A DNA stretch of 10,145 nt from JAWUWD01 sp034112085 (GTDB lineage: Bacteria > Bacteroidota > Bacteroidia > Cytophagales > Cyclobacteriaceae): NCBI GenBank assembly GCA_034112085.1, contig JAWUWD010000144.1, positions 1-10,145 of the forward strand, in the 5' to 3' direction. Of this stretch, positions 1 through 6,361 are shown piece after piece (position 1 is the stretch's first letter; each line of letters starts with the position of its first letter). Position numbers and translations under genes: made by a program. A model generated the notes under the pieces. It was not told the origin of the DNA and searched no databases. It saw only the letters and a list, made by a program, of their open reading frames with translations.

Positions 1-2
1 AA

Positions 3-683
3 GATATTGATGTCAAAAAGAAGAGACGCAAAAAACGAGTATTCTACGGTGTTAAGACTAGAAAAGCCTATACCAAGACGGGCTACGGGGCGAAAACTAC
101 CTATGAGCTATTTCATATATTAAAAGTACATCAAGAGCCAGATCAATATATTCGGGATATTTCCTGGTATGACACAAGAAGAGGAAGTATCCGAACTGGC
201 GGGAAGTTTGACAACAAATATGGAGCAATACTACATGGTCCTTATGTCAAAAAACAAGGAACTCAAGTACTGGAGCAGGGTATTTACTATTTTGGCACTA
301 AACATGGGCGATGGGTGAAACTTGATAAAAATGACATCTTACTCGATAAGGAAAAGTACTTCAAAGGATGGCCGAAAGAGTCACTGGTGAGGTATTATGA
401 TACTGAACGAACAAAATTCAAAGAAGTAGTTCCAGTAGAATATGGGGAGAAAGAGGGTAACTACTTTTACTTTTTTGAGAATGGGCTAGTCGCTGTCAGA
501 GGTGAATATAAGTATGGCCAAAAAGTAGGCAGATGGATGGAGTATCATCACAACTCTCAACGAAGAAAGAAAATCATACAATACCCTAAAGATCCTTACG
601 AAAAAGACCTCAAGCCTTATGTGTGGAGAGAATACAACAAAAAAGGAAAATTGGTTTATGAAAATAAATCCAAGGGCAAATAA
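3..683 (+). CDS. MORN/YwqK-like repeat protein, 5' end cut off
   Basis: The frame is open from the first complete codon at position 3, so the start lies outside the window. The GTG at 315 is internal, because conserved-looking coding sequence continues upstream of it. The visible 226 residues begin with a very basic stretch (KKKRRKKR at 5-12) and contain two glycine/aromatic repeat units of MORN or YwqK type. The first is HGPY...LEQGIYYFGTKHGRW (about 78-104), the second KEGNYFYF...GEYKYGQKVGRW (about 150-178). Such repeats form beta-hairpin arrays; the family has no established enzymatic role, and automated pipelines often label it a YwqK-family antitoxin without functional proof. No toxin-like partner is visible. 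The basic, tyrosine-rich composition would fit an exported or envelope-associated protein, but any signal peptide would be outside the window. The gene ends 8 nt from the convergent yraN stop. Family call fairly confident, function unknown. Confidence 0.75.
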   Translation, partial: DIDVKKKRRKKRVFYGVKTRKAYTKTGYGAKTTYELFHILKVHQEPDQYIRDISWYDTRRGSIRTGGKFDNKYGAILHGPYVKKQGTQVLEQGIYYFGTKHGRWVKLDKNDILLDKEKYFKGWPKESLVRYYDTERTKFKEVVPVEYGEKEGNYFYFFENGLVAVRGEYKYGQKVGRWMEYHHNSQRRKKIIQYPKDPYEKDLKPYVWREYNKKGKLVYENKSKGK

Positions 684-691
684 GAGTAATG

Positions 692-1039
692 CTAAAACGC
701 ATCTTTGAAATGTGTAATCTCCATCTTTTCACTGGCAATAATAGAGACTATATCAAACCTAATATCCCCACCCCAATCATTCTCAAAAATATAATACTCT
801 GCCCCCTCAATAATTTTCTTTGACTTTTTTTCATCAACCGCTTCCTCAGGATATCCGAAGGCAATTTTGCTTCTAGTCTTCACCTCCACGAATATTAACA
901 TTTGGTCATACATGACTATTAGATCGATTTCCGAGTGCTTATATCGATAATTTGTTTCTTCTATTCTATACCCTAGATTCTCAAGGTATTGCGCAGCGAT
1001 TGATTCTCCTCGAACTCCCAATTTCGCTTTATTGCTCAT
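692..1039 (-). CDS. yraN: YraN/UPF0102 family nuclease-fold protein
   Basis: A 115-residue protein, the usual full length for UPF0102. It shows the family signatures in order: an N-terminal G-x-x-GE segment (GVRGES, 8-13), EIDLI (37-41) with the acidic pair E37/D39, and FVEVKTR (50-56) carrying the E-x-K of the restriction-endonuclease-like (PD-(D/E)XK) fold. A late RFDIVSI strand (94-100) closes the core. The family is predicted to be a DNA nuclease or Holliday-junction-resolvase relative, but its substrate in the cell is not settled. The ATG gives a normal N-terminus. The gene is convergent with the MORN-like gene and divergent from lipB across a 93-bp spacer. In that spacer CAAAAATA (1105-1112) reads TATTTTTG on the minus strand, a match to the Bacteroidota -7 consensus TAnnTTTG, though without a good -33 box. 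Product call is strong; biochemical role is inferred from fold. Confidence 0.92.
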   Translation of the reverse strand: MSNKAKLGVRGESIAAQYLENLGYRIEETNYRYKHSEIDLIVMYDQMLIFVEVKTRSKIAFGYPEEAVDEKKSKKIIEGAEYYIFENDWGGDIRFDIVSIIASEKMEITHFKDAF

Positions 1040-1049
1040 ATTATTTCTT

Positions 1050-1057
1050 TACTTTTG
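1050..1057 (+). promoter_or_regulatory. Possible Bacteroidota-type -7 box upstream of lipB
   Basis: TACTTTTG matches the TAnnTTTG element recognised by the Bacteroidota primary sigma factor. It would give a leader of roughly 70 nt before lipB. The -33 element is poor: only CTTT at 1027-1030 at a 19-nt spacing, or TTG at 1032-1034 with a short spacer. In such AT-rich DNA one box can occur by chance, so this is tentative. Confidence 0.3.
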
Positions 1058-1132
1058 TAACACTATTTTACCTCGGATGGAACAAATCTTGGGTAATATA
1101 GCTTCAAAAATATAATAATAAAAAATAGAGCG

Positions 1133-1861
1133 GTGAATCATAAAATCAGTAACTCGGTCAACTTTGAACATCTTGGGCTAATTGATTATCAAAAAGCGTG
1201 GGACTATCAGACAGAGCTTTTCGAAGCGTCTGTCAATCAGAAAATAGCTAACCGAAAGCTACCCATTGAAGATCAAAAACAGACCCAAAATCATCTACTC
1301 TTCTGTGAACATCCTCACGTGTACACATTAGGTAAAAGTGGTGAGGAAGAGCACTTATTATTAGATAAGAAAGGGCTTGAAGAAAAAGAAGCTGCCTATT
1401 ACAAAATCAATAGAGGTGGTGACATCACTTACCATGGTCCCGGACAAATAGTCGGTTATCCTATATTAGACTTGGAAAATTTCTTTACAGATATTCATAA
1501 ATATCTCCGCCTATTAGAAGAAGCAGTAATCCTAACAATGAAAGACTTTGGTCTTGAATCTGGCAGGATTGATGGGCTTACTGGGGTATGGCTCGACCAC
1601 GAAAAACAAATCAACCCACGTAAAATTTGTGCCCTAGGCGTGAAATCTAGCCGATGGATAACTATGCATGGATTTGCATTCAATGTCAACACCAAGCTAG
1701 ACTACTTTGGCAATATAGTCCCTTGCGGAATAGATGACAAAGCTGTCACCTCCTTGGAAAAAGAACTTGGTACCGAGCAAAACATGAATAATGTAGAAAC
1801 CATTCTTAAAGGACACCTTGCTAGTCTATTTAAAATGGAATTGAAAGAGCAATTACTATGA
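1133..1861 (+). CDS. lipB: Lipoyl(octanoyl) transferase LipB
   Basis: LipB moves the octanoyl group from octanoyl-acyl carrier protein to the lipoyl domains of dehydrogenase E2 subunits and GcvH, the first step of cytosolic lipoate synthesis; LipA then inserts sulfur. The 242 residues carry the family landmarks: CEHPHVYTLG (58-67), RGGDITYHGPGQ (94-105), and RKICALGVKSSRW (163-175), where K164 corresponds to the catalytic Lys135 of E. coli. C198 in GNIVPCGI corresponds to Cys169. The 34-residue Lys-Cys spacing equals that of the E. coli enzyme, so it should be active. The start is GTG; no in-frame ATG lies near it (the upstream codons include three ATA), and the N-terminus VNFEHLGLIDYQKAW is typical for the family, so GTG is preferred. 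The downstream gene overlaps its stop by four bases. No lipA lies in the window. Confidence 0.96.
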   Translation: MNHKISNSVNFEHLGLIDYQKAWDYQTELFEASVNQKIANRKLPIEDQKQTQNHLLFCEHPHVYTLGKSGEEEHLLLDKKGLEEKEAAYYKINRGGDITYHGPGQIVGYPILDLENFFTDIHKYLRLLEEAVILTMKDFGLESGRIDGLTGVWLDHEKQINPRKICALGVKSSRWITMHGFAFNVNTKLDYFGNIVPCGIDDKAVTSLEKELGTEQNMNNVETILKGHLASLFKMELKEQLL

Positions 1862-2262
1862 AGAAAGATATTAACATACCAGAAGTGAAAAATATAACCG
1901 TGACTATTGTTCGTAAGAAAAATGACCTTAATGAATATATTTGGGATGTCTATTTAATGAATAGCAATAATCACGCAATTGAGAACATTTTGATCGTGTC
2001 TCATGGCTATGGTGTGAGAGATGGTGAACAAGTGAAAACTTCCACTCTAAGACATTTTTTCGAGAAGTTAGATAGTCATAGTTCGATGGTCACTGAATCT
2101 ATCGATCCTTCCATTTTCATTCTTAATAATGAATTTGGAATTACATTCTATATTGATGGAATGATGCATTTCAAGAAATTTACTTTTGTGGCAGGATCTA
2201 TTTCCGAAGAATTTCTTACATCAATCCCAGTATTAAGAATGGAGGGAGTAGTGCACTCATAA
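1858..2262 (+). CDS. Uncharacterised 134-residue protein coupled to lipB
   Basis: The start codon shares ATGA with the lipB stop, a classic arrangement for translational coupling, so this is a real gene co-expressed with lipB. The protein is soluble, with no signal peptide or membrane segment. It alternates short beta-type strands (NITVTIV 12-18, YIWDVYL 27-33, ENILIVSHGYG 42-52, FGITFYIDG 93-101, FKKFTFVAG 105-113), suggesting a small all-beta fold. Conspicuous segments are VSHGYG (47-52), TSTLRHFF (61-68) and LNNEFGITFYIDG (89-101). No cysteine is present and no catalytic motif stands out. It resembles a conserved Bacteroidota family seen only as hypothetical proteins; I cannot name a function. 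A role in lipoylation would be inference from position only. The next plus-strand gene follows after 56 nt. Confidence 0.82.
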   Translation: MKKDINIPEVKNITVTIVRKKNDLNEYIWDVYLMNSNNHAIENILIVSHGYGVRDGEQVKTSTLRHFFEKLDSHSSMVTESIDPSIFILNNEFGITFYIDGMMHFKKFTFVAGSISEEFLTSIPVLRMEGVVHS

Positions 2263-2318
2263 TATTTTGACTCATTATTTTTTTAATTATTTAAAGAAAT
2301 AGTTATCTTCATTGTAAA

Positions 2319-3026
2319 ATGAAGACTTCCATACTATTCTTAGATATAGAGACAATAAGTCAAACTAACAACTATAATAGCCTATCTGAGCGTACAAAGA
2401 CTCAATGGGCAAGGAAATCATCTTTCTTAAATAAAAGTAAAGAAAGAACGCCCGAAGACATATATCATGACAAGGCTGCCATATTTGCGGAGTTCGGGAA
2501 AGTCATCACTATAGGTTTAGGCTTCTTTAGCGAAAATGAAGAGGAAGAAATGACACTTCGCCTCACCTCTATAGCTAATGACGATGAGAAGATACTTCTT
2601 CAAGAGTTCATAGACTTGCTCGCCAAATTTGATCAAGATAAACTACAGCTATGCGGTCACAATGGGAAAGAGTTTGACTTCCCGTATTTATGTAGAAGAA
2701 TGTTGGTAAATGATTTCAAACTACCGTATTCGCTCGACACTTCTGGAAAAAAACCATGGGAAGTCAACCATTTAGACACCATGGAAATGTGGAAATTTGG
2801 AGATCGAAAGCATTTTACATCTTTGGATCTCTTAGCTAATATATTTGACATAGAGTCTAGTAAAGACGGCATTGATGGCAGTCAAGTAGGGAAAGTCTAT
2901 TATGAAGAAAATGACCTTGATAGAATCGCTCAGTATTGCATGCGAGATGTCGCTGTTACCGCCCAATTGTATCTAAAATTAAAGTCTTTAGATACAATTA
3001 AAGCTAAGAACATACTTTATCTGTAA
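2319..3026 (+). CDS. DEDDy 3'-5' exonuclease, PolB-exonuclease-like
   Basis: A 235-residue stand-alone RNase H-like exonuclease of the family related to the proofreading domain of family B polymerases (PF10108 type). Motif Exo I is FLDIET with D9 and E11; Exo II is CGHNGKEFDFPYL (112-124) with N115 and D120; Exo III is YCMRD with Y206 and D210. All four metal-binding acidic residues and the tyrosine of the DEDDy class are therefore present, so a two-metal 3'-5' nuclease acting on nucleic-acid ends is expected. Substrate (DNA or RNA) and pathway are not shown by sequence. There is no polymerase domain. The ATG lies after a 56-bp AT-rich spacer that holds a TTTG (2266-2269) but no convincing TAnnTTTG, so it may share the lipB transcript. 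The stop codon is 2 nt from that of the convergent antiporter gene, leaving no room for a private terminator. Confidence 0.9.
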   Translation: MKTSILFLDIETISQTNNYNSLSERTKTQWARKSSFLNKSKERTPEDIYHDKAAIFAEFGKVITIGLGFFSENEEEEMTLRLTSIANDDEKILLQEFIDLLAKFDQDKLQLCGHNGKEFDFPYLCRRMLVNDFKLPYSLDTSGKKPWEVNHLDTMEMWKFGDRKHFTSLDLLANIFDIESSKDGIDGSQVGKVYYEENDLDRIAQYCMRDVAVTAQLYLKLKSLDTIKAKNILYL

Positions 3027-3028
3027 CC

Positions 3029-4954
3029 TTACTTATCAAACATAAGTGTCATCTTATCCAGCCCTTCATTTGACCCAACTAATGTTACCAAATCTCCTTT
3101 TCTTAACCGAGTATATCCGTGCGATATGATCATCTGTCCTTTACGCTTGATAGACAAAATAATAATATCAGCAGGCAATCTCAAATCTCTCAGTGATTTT
3201 CCAAATAGATCTGGATTGAGTACTTCTAAATCCAGTGAATCTTGATTTTTCTGCATTCCGAGAAGTAACGAAGTCGCTTGAGGAGAGCGAACAAAGTGGT
3301 CCATAAGGCTTACAATTGCCGTAGATGGATTAACCACCAAGGCACCTAGATCATGGAATTTTTTCATATTGTAATGATTGTTTACCCTCACTACGATATT
3401 CTCTGTTCCTATATTCTCATAGATCATTTCACAGATTGCAAAATTCTCATCATCAGTATGCATCAATACAATACCTTCAGACTTCTTGGCATCCAGTTTA
3501 TCTAATAGTTCCAAGGTGACTTCCTCTGCAAAGTGAATCTCTAGATCATCATAATCATGACCATTAAAATCTTTTTGTTTAGTAATAATTTTAGTCAACC
3601 AGCCCTGCTTATTGAGTTGGCGTGCCAATGCTATTGACTGACTTTCCAAACCAAATATTATGGCATCTCTTATGCCATCAAATTCTTGCGTATTGGCCTT
3701 ATCATGATTTTCACCAACTTTATGAATAGCCCATTTGAATAAAGGTGGACCTACGACTTGGTTGATTACTATTACTGCAATAACCAACGTTGCGAATTCA
3801 TTCCCCCAATCTGGGTAAGCCCCTTCCACAATAGTAGCCAGTCCCAAACCAACTCCTGCCTGTGTAACATATGGCATCCAACTTATTCGCCTTACTTGTG
3901 ATGAATCACCACCCATCGTACTTCCAAAGTATGACCCAAGTATAATGGTCACCAGCCTAATGACGAATAGAATAAGAGCAAACATTCCTACCTCCCATAA
4001 TACATCAAGAGATAAAGATGCACCAGCTAATGTGAAGAATGATATATAAATCAATGGCCCTACTTCATCAATAATATTGATGAATTCATGTCTGAACTTG
4101 GTGTAATTGCTCACCCAAAAACTTCCAATAATACAGATTAATAAGGGTTCAACATGAAATCCAACATCGTAGTGCAATAACGTGTAATCCTTTACAAAAT
4201 GTGCTAGCAAATATGTGGCATAACCCGTGCCTAATATCAACAAAGTTTTCGAATATTTATGAATATATCGTGATAGTATAAAACGCAATATCCTTCCAAT
4301 TAAAAGGCCAAGTCCAAAAGATAGCGCTAACTCTAATAACAATATTGCGATAAAACTAAATCCAAAATCTTTACCTGTAATCAATGCATCTGCGACATTG
4401 AAGCATATGGCAAAAAGAATGATTACTAAAAAATCCTTCAAGACAGTCACGCCTAATGTGGCACTAGTGAATGGCCCTTTAGCGCGTGTTTCATTGATTA
4501 TAGCTATAGCCGATGCTGGTGACGTAGGGACAAATATTGCTGCCATCAACAATGATACCGCTAGCTTGCTACTGGCAGACATGTCCTTCATGAATGGAAT
4601 ATACTCTGACAGGAAAAAAACAGCTATCGCACTTAATACAAAGGTCCCAAAGAGTTGTCCGAAGGTCATCCACTTGATACTATTGATTTGCCGTCTCATA
4701 TCCTTCAAGTACAATTCCGCACTAGCTGCAAAAGCGATAAATGCCAAAGCGATATCGTTGATAAATCGAAGATTACCTAAGCTTGTGTCTGGGATAAGTT
4801 GTAGTAAAAAAGGGCCACATGCTATCCCAACAAATAATAATCCAGTTATTAGGGGAAGTTTAATTTTTTTGAAATATTGAGAGATCTGATTCGAAGAAAT
4901 CGCTACAACAATAAAGCCCACTAATACCAGTAATATTTGTCGATAGTCCTGCAT
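3029..4954 (-). CDS. CPA2-type cation:proton antiporter with RCK domains
   Basis: A 641-residue inner-membrane protein. Residues 1 to about 412 form the Na+/H+-exchanger-type transport domain with about a dozen hydrophobic helices. The unwound-helix region is FVPTSPASAIAI (141-152), and the helix-5 acidic residue is D174 in TVLKDFLV. A conserved basic residue lies in a late helix (R333 in FVIRLVTI). Residues about 425-560 form a TrkA-N/RCK-like Rossmann domain and about 573-641 a TrkA-C domain (LFGKSLRDLRLP... RKGDLVTLVG). This is the layout of KefB/KefC/YbaL-type exporters, which move K+ or Na+ against protons and are gated through the cytosolic domain. Two oddities: the RCK loop reads FGLESQS (434-440), not GxGxxG, and the residue before D174 is Lys, where relatives commonly have Gln, Asn or Asp. 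Ion specificity cannot be read from sequence. The gene diverges from the lipoprotein gene across 211 bp. Confidence 0.92.
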   Translation of the reverse strand: MQDYRQILLVLVGFIVVAISSNQISQYFKKIKLPLITGLLFVGIACGPFLLQLIPDTSLGNLRFINDIALAFIAFAASAELYLKDMRRQINSIKWMTFGQLFGTFVLSAIAVFFLSEYIPFMKDMSASSKLAVSLLMAAIFVPTSPASAIAIINETRAKGPFTSATLGVTVLKDFLVIILFAICFNVADALITGKDFGFSFIAILLLELALSFGLGLLIGRILRFILSRYIHKYSKTLLILGTGYATYLLAHFVKDYTLLHYDVGFHVEPLLICIIGSFWVSNYTKFRHEFINIIDEVGPLIYISFFTLAGASLSLDVLWEVGMFALILFVIRLVTIILGSYFGSTMGGDSSQVRRISWMPYVTQAGVGLGLATIVEGAYPDWGNEFATLVIAVIVINQVVGPPLFKWAIHKVGENHDKANTQEFDGIRDAIIFGLESQSIALARQLNKQGWLTKIITKQKDFNGHDYDDLEIHFAEEVTLELLDKLDAKKSEGIVLMHTDDENFAICEMIYENIGTENIVVRVNNHYNMKKFHDLGALVVNPSTAIVSLMDHFVRSPQATSLLLGMQKNQDSLDLEVLNPDLFGKSLRDLRLPADIIILSIKRKGQMIISHGYTRLRKGDLVTLVGSNEGLDKMTLMFDK

Positions 4955-5165
4955 AAAGAAGTGTTAGATTAAAGTCAACTAGAAAAATAGGTATTTTGTT
5001 TATAAAATCCCTAGAACATGAGTCTAAAATTCGAATTATAAGCGATCAAAAATTCAAAAATGCTTATCAGTATCACTGAATATCTTAAACTTATTGCAGA
5101 TTTAGTGACTTCAATGTTTTTAATGACAATCAGAATTTAATTAGCCCTTTATTTGTTCCATATTC
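4955..5165. other. Divergent spacer between antiporter and lipoprotein genes
   Basis: This 211-bp AT-rich stretch must hold the promoters of both flanking genes. No exact TAnnTTTG box was found in a useful place on either strand. Near matches are TATTTTTC reading toward the antiporter (about 4984-4991) and two ATTTTTG words on the same strand. It also contains the tandem repeat and inverted repeats listed separately. No ORF is supported. Confidence 0.55.
5038..5079. promoter_or_regulatory. Tandem 8-mer between inverted arms plus an adjacent palindrome
   Basis: TCAAAAAT occurs twice in exact tandem (5046-5053 and 5054-5061). The pair is bracketed by the inverted arms ATAAGC (5038-5043) and GCTTAT (5062-5067). 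Sharing base 5067, an interrupted palindrome TCAGT-ATC-ACTGA (5067-5079) follows. The position, midway between divergent genes, suits a regulator-binding site controlling one or both. The function is inference; AT-rich words of this size can also arise by chance. Confidence 0.35.
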
Positions 5166-5939
5166 ATGAAAAACTATCATTCAGCCATTTTGAACCTATT
5201 AGGGTTATCAATAGTACTTACGACTTGTGGCCAACCACCTTTATACAATGGCGAAAACTCAAGTGTTCCTAATCATTTGGCCTGGGACTCTCTTCTTCAG
5301 AGTCATGTAAATAATGATGGATTGGTAGATTACGAGGCATTTATTAGAGATAGCACAAAACTAAATCTATATCTCTTAGAGTTATCAATTTCGCCTCCAG
5401 ATAACATATGGGATGAATCAGATCAACTAGCCTATTGGATCAACCTTTATAATGCTTCTACAATAAGACTGGTGACACAGCATTATCCTATCGAGAGCAT
5501 CAAAGACATAGGGAGTAGCATTCAGATTCCTTTTGTAAATACGCCTTGGCAAAAAGAGTTTATTAAGGTGTTGGATAAAACGTTAGACCTTGATGATATT
5601 GAGCACAATATCATCAGAGAACAGTTTGATGAGCCACGCATACACTTTGCTTTGGTTTGTGCCGCTATGTCATGTCCTTCATTAAGAAATGAAGCCTATA
5701 TAGGATCTACTTTAGATAATCAGCTTACTGATCAAGCTAAAATATTTCTAAGTGACCTAGACAAGAATAATATTTCTTCTAATCACATTATTATTTCCAA
5801 ACTGTTTAATTGGTATGGTCGAGATTTTAAGAAGAATTCCACGCTCATCGAGTACCTTAATAAATACAGTCCGACTCTAATCAACAAAGATGCTGAAACT
5901 GACTTCATGGATTACGAATGGAGTTTGAATGAAATGTAA
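5166..5939 (+). CDS. DUF547 family lipoprotein
   Basis: A 257-residue envelope protein. It starts with a lipoprotein signal: a short basic N-terminus, a hydrophobic core (8-18), and the lipobox LTTC with Cys21 as the predicted lipidated residue, followed by GQPP. The rest is a DUF547 domain (PF04784): AYWINLYNASTIRL (89-102), EHNIIRE (146-152), HFALVCAAMSCPSLR (160-174), LFNWYGRDF (213-221) and a C-terminal YEWSLNE (250-256). Conserved His147, His160, Cys165 and Cys170 are the obvious candidates for a catalytic or metal site, but the family has no established activity. It is widespread in marine Bacteroidota and Proteobacteria, usually as an exported protein. It stands alone on the plus strand, with a divergent antiporter upstream and a long convergent gap downstream. 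Family call is strong; function is unknown. Confidence 0.92.
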   Translation: MKNYHSAILNLLGLSIVLTTCGQPPLYNGENSSVPNHLAWDSLLQSHVNNDGLVDYEAFIRDSTKLNLYLLELSISPPDNIWDESDQLAYWINLYNASTIRLVTQHYPIESIKDIGSSIQIPFVNTPWQKEFIKVLDKTLDLDDIEHNIIREQFDEPRIHFALVCAAMSCPSLRNEAYIGSTLDNQLTDQAKIFLSDLDKNNISSNHIIISKLFNWYGRDFKKNSTLIEYLNKYSPTLINKDAETDFMDYEWSLNEM

Positions 5940-5949
5940 GGAACTCATC

Positions 5950-5998
5950 ATAAACACGATGACAATAGAATTATATTTATTAAACAGAAAGTGTTTAT
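5950..5998 (+). terminator. Possible terminator hairpin after the DUF547 gene
   Basis: ATAAACAC (5950-5957) is the exact inverse of GTGTTTAT (5991-5998). A second left arm TAAACA (5981-5986) can pair with TGTTTA (5992-5997) around a five-base GAAAG loop, so two exclusive foldings share one right arm. A T-rich run (TTTAT) overlaps and follows the right arm. Position just after the stop fits termination, but the stem is AT-rich and weak. Confidence 0.3.
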
Positions 5999-6034
5999 TT
6001 ATAATGTAGTATGTTTTATTAGCTGTGGATTAAT

Positions 6035-6073
6035 AACAAAGTCTTTAACCACATTTTAATAAAGTCTTTAACC
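6035..6073. repeat. 16-bp direct repeat pair with a 23-bp period
   Basis: AACAAAGTCTTTAACC (6035-6050) and AATAAAGTCTTTAACC (6058-6073) differ at one base, and 13 bases are identical in a row. The core AAAGTCTTT is itself near-palindromic. The TTAACC end recurs at 6114-6119, exactly two further periods (46 bp) on, and a poor copy (TTACGG at 6091-6096) sits at the intermediate register. The pair suggests a protein-binding array; no protein is identified. Confidence 0.65.
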
Positions 6074-6101
6074 GATTGACAGAAATATCATTACGGATCA
6101 G

Positions 6102-6121
6102 AGGGTTATATAATTAACCCT
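6102..6121. promoter_or_regulatory. Perfect 7-bp inverted repeat with six-base centre
   Basis: AGGGTTA (6102-6108) and TAACCCT (6115-6121) are exact inverses around TATAAT. It could be an operator or a small RNA hairpin. There is no T-tract immediately after it, so it is a poor terminator. Its right arm carries the same TTAACC word as the nearby direct repeats. Confidence 0.4.
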
Positions 6122-6240
6122 TATGTTAAGTGGTTATGGATTGATCCTGTTTCTACATCCACTTATTTCCAATAATAACAATATCAGCTTCTTAATCCTG
6201 ACGATCTAATATGAAGATTACTTAGTAGCGGGGACTGCGC

Positions 6241-6302
6241 CAGTAATTACTTTACTGAAATCAACCTATCTATACTGAAATATACATTTTCTGTACAGAA
6301 AA
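6241..6302. promoter_or_regulatory. Cluster of phased TACTGAAA words and a 16-bp palindrome
   Basis: TACTGAAAT occurs at 6253-6261 and 6273-6281, and the variant TACAGAAAA at 6294-6302, giving 20- and 21-bp steps, about two helical turns. The last copy is half of a perfect palindrome, TTTTCTGTACAGAAAA (6287-6302). The first is joined to AGTAATTACT (6242-6251), a perfect 10-bp palindrome, and CAGTAA/TTACTG also form inverted arms. The arrangement resembles a multi-site operator bound on one DNA face. Which gene it would serve is unclear because both neighbours end here. Confidence 0.45.
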
Positions 6303-6326
6303 GAGGGGTAAATTTTCTCGAAGTGT

Positions 6327-6356
6327 AAAATTGATACTATTTAAGTATAAATCAAT
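6327..6356 (-). terminator. Possible terminator for the caspase/FN3 operon
   Basis: Read on the minus strand, about 60 nt after the caspase stop, the arms ATTGAT (6356-6351) and ATCAAT (6335-6330) pair. An inner ATACT/AGTAT match extends the stem with a bulge. The stem is followed by a run of Ts (6330-6327). It suits intrinsic termination of the minus-strand operon, though the stem is AT-rich. Confidence 0.35.
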
Positions 6357-6361
6357 AAAGG

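Noticed and set aside
315..683. A complete short gene starting at the GTG at 315
   Set aside because: The frame stays open to position 3 and encodes a matching upstream repeat unit, so the GTG is an internal valine.
315..683. A YwqK-type toxin-antitoxin module
   Set aside because: Only the MORN-like repeats support that label; no toxin-like neighbour is visible, and yraN is convergent, not in an operon with it.
4398..4880. A 160-codon plus-strand open frame inside the antiporter gene
   Set aside because: It is antisense to the membrane helices of a clearly conserved antiporter, has no recognisable domain, and its hydrophobic/basic mix mirrors the complementary frame.
6035..6121. CRISPR array
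   Set aside because: Repeats are 16 bp with only 7 bp between them, there are just two good copies, and no cas gene is present.
6123..6209. A 28-codon hydrophobic ORF in the convergent gap, reminiscent of small membrane toxins
   Set aside because: It lacks a ribosome-binding context, a charged tail and an identifiable antisense antitoxin RNA; a frame this short is expected by chance.
6287..6302. LexA/SOS box
   Set aside because: CTGT and ACAG halves are present but directly abutted, without the spacer of the classic Proteobacterial box, and no SOS gene is downstream.
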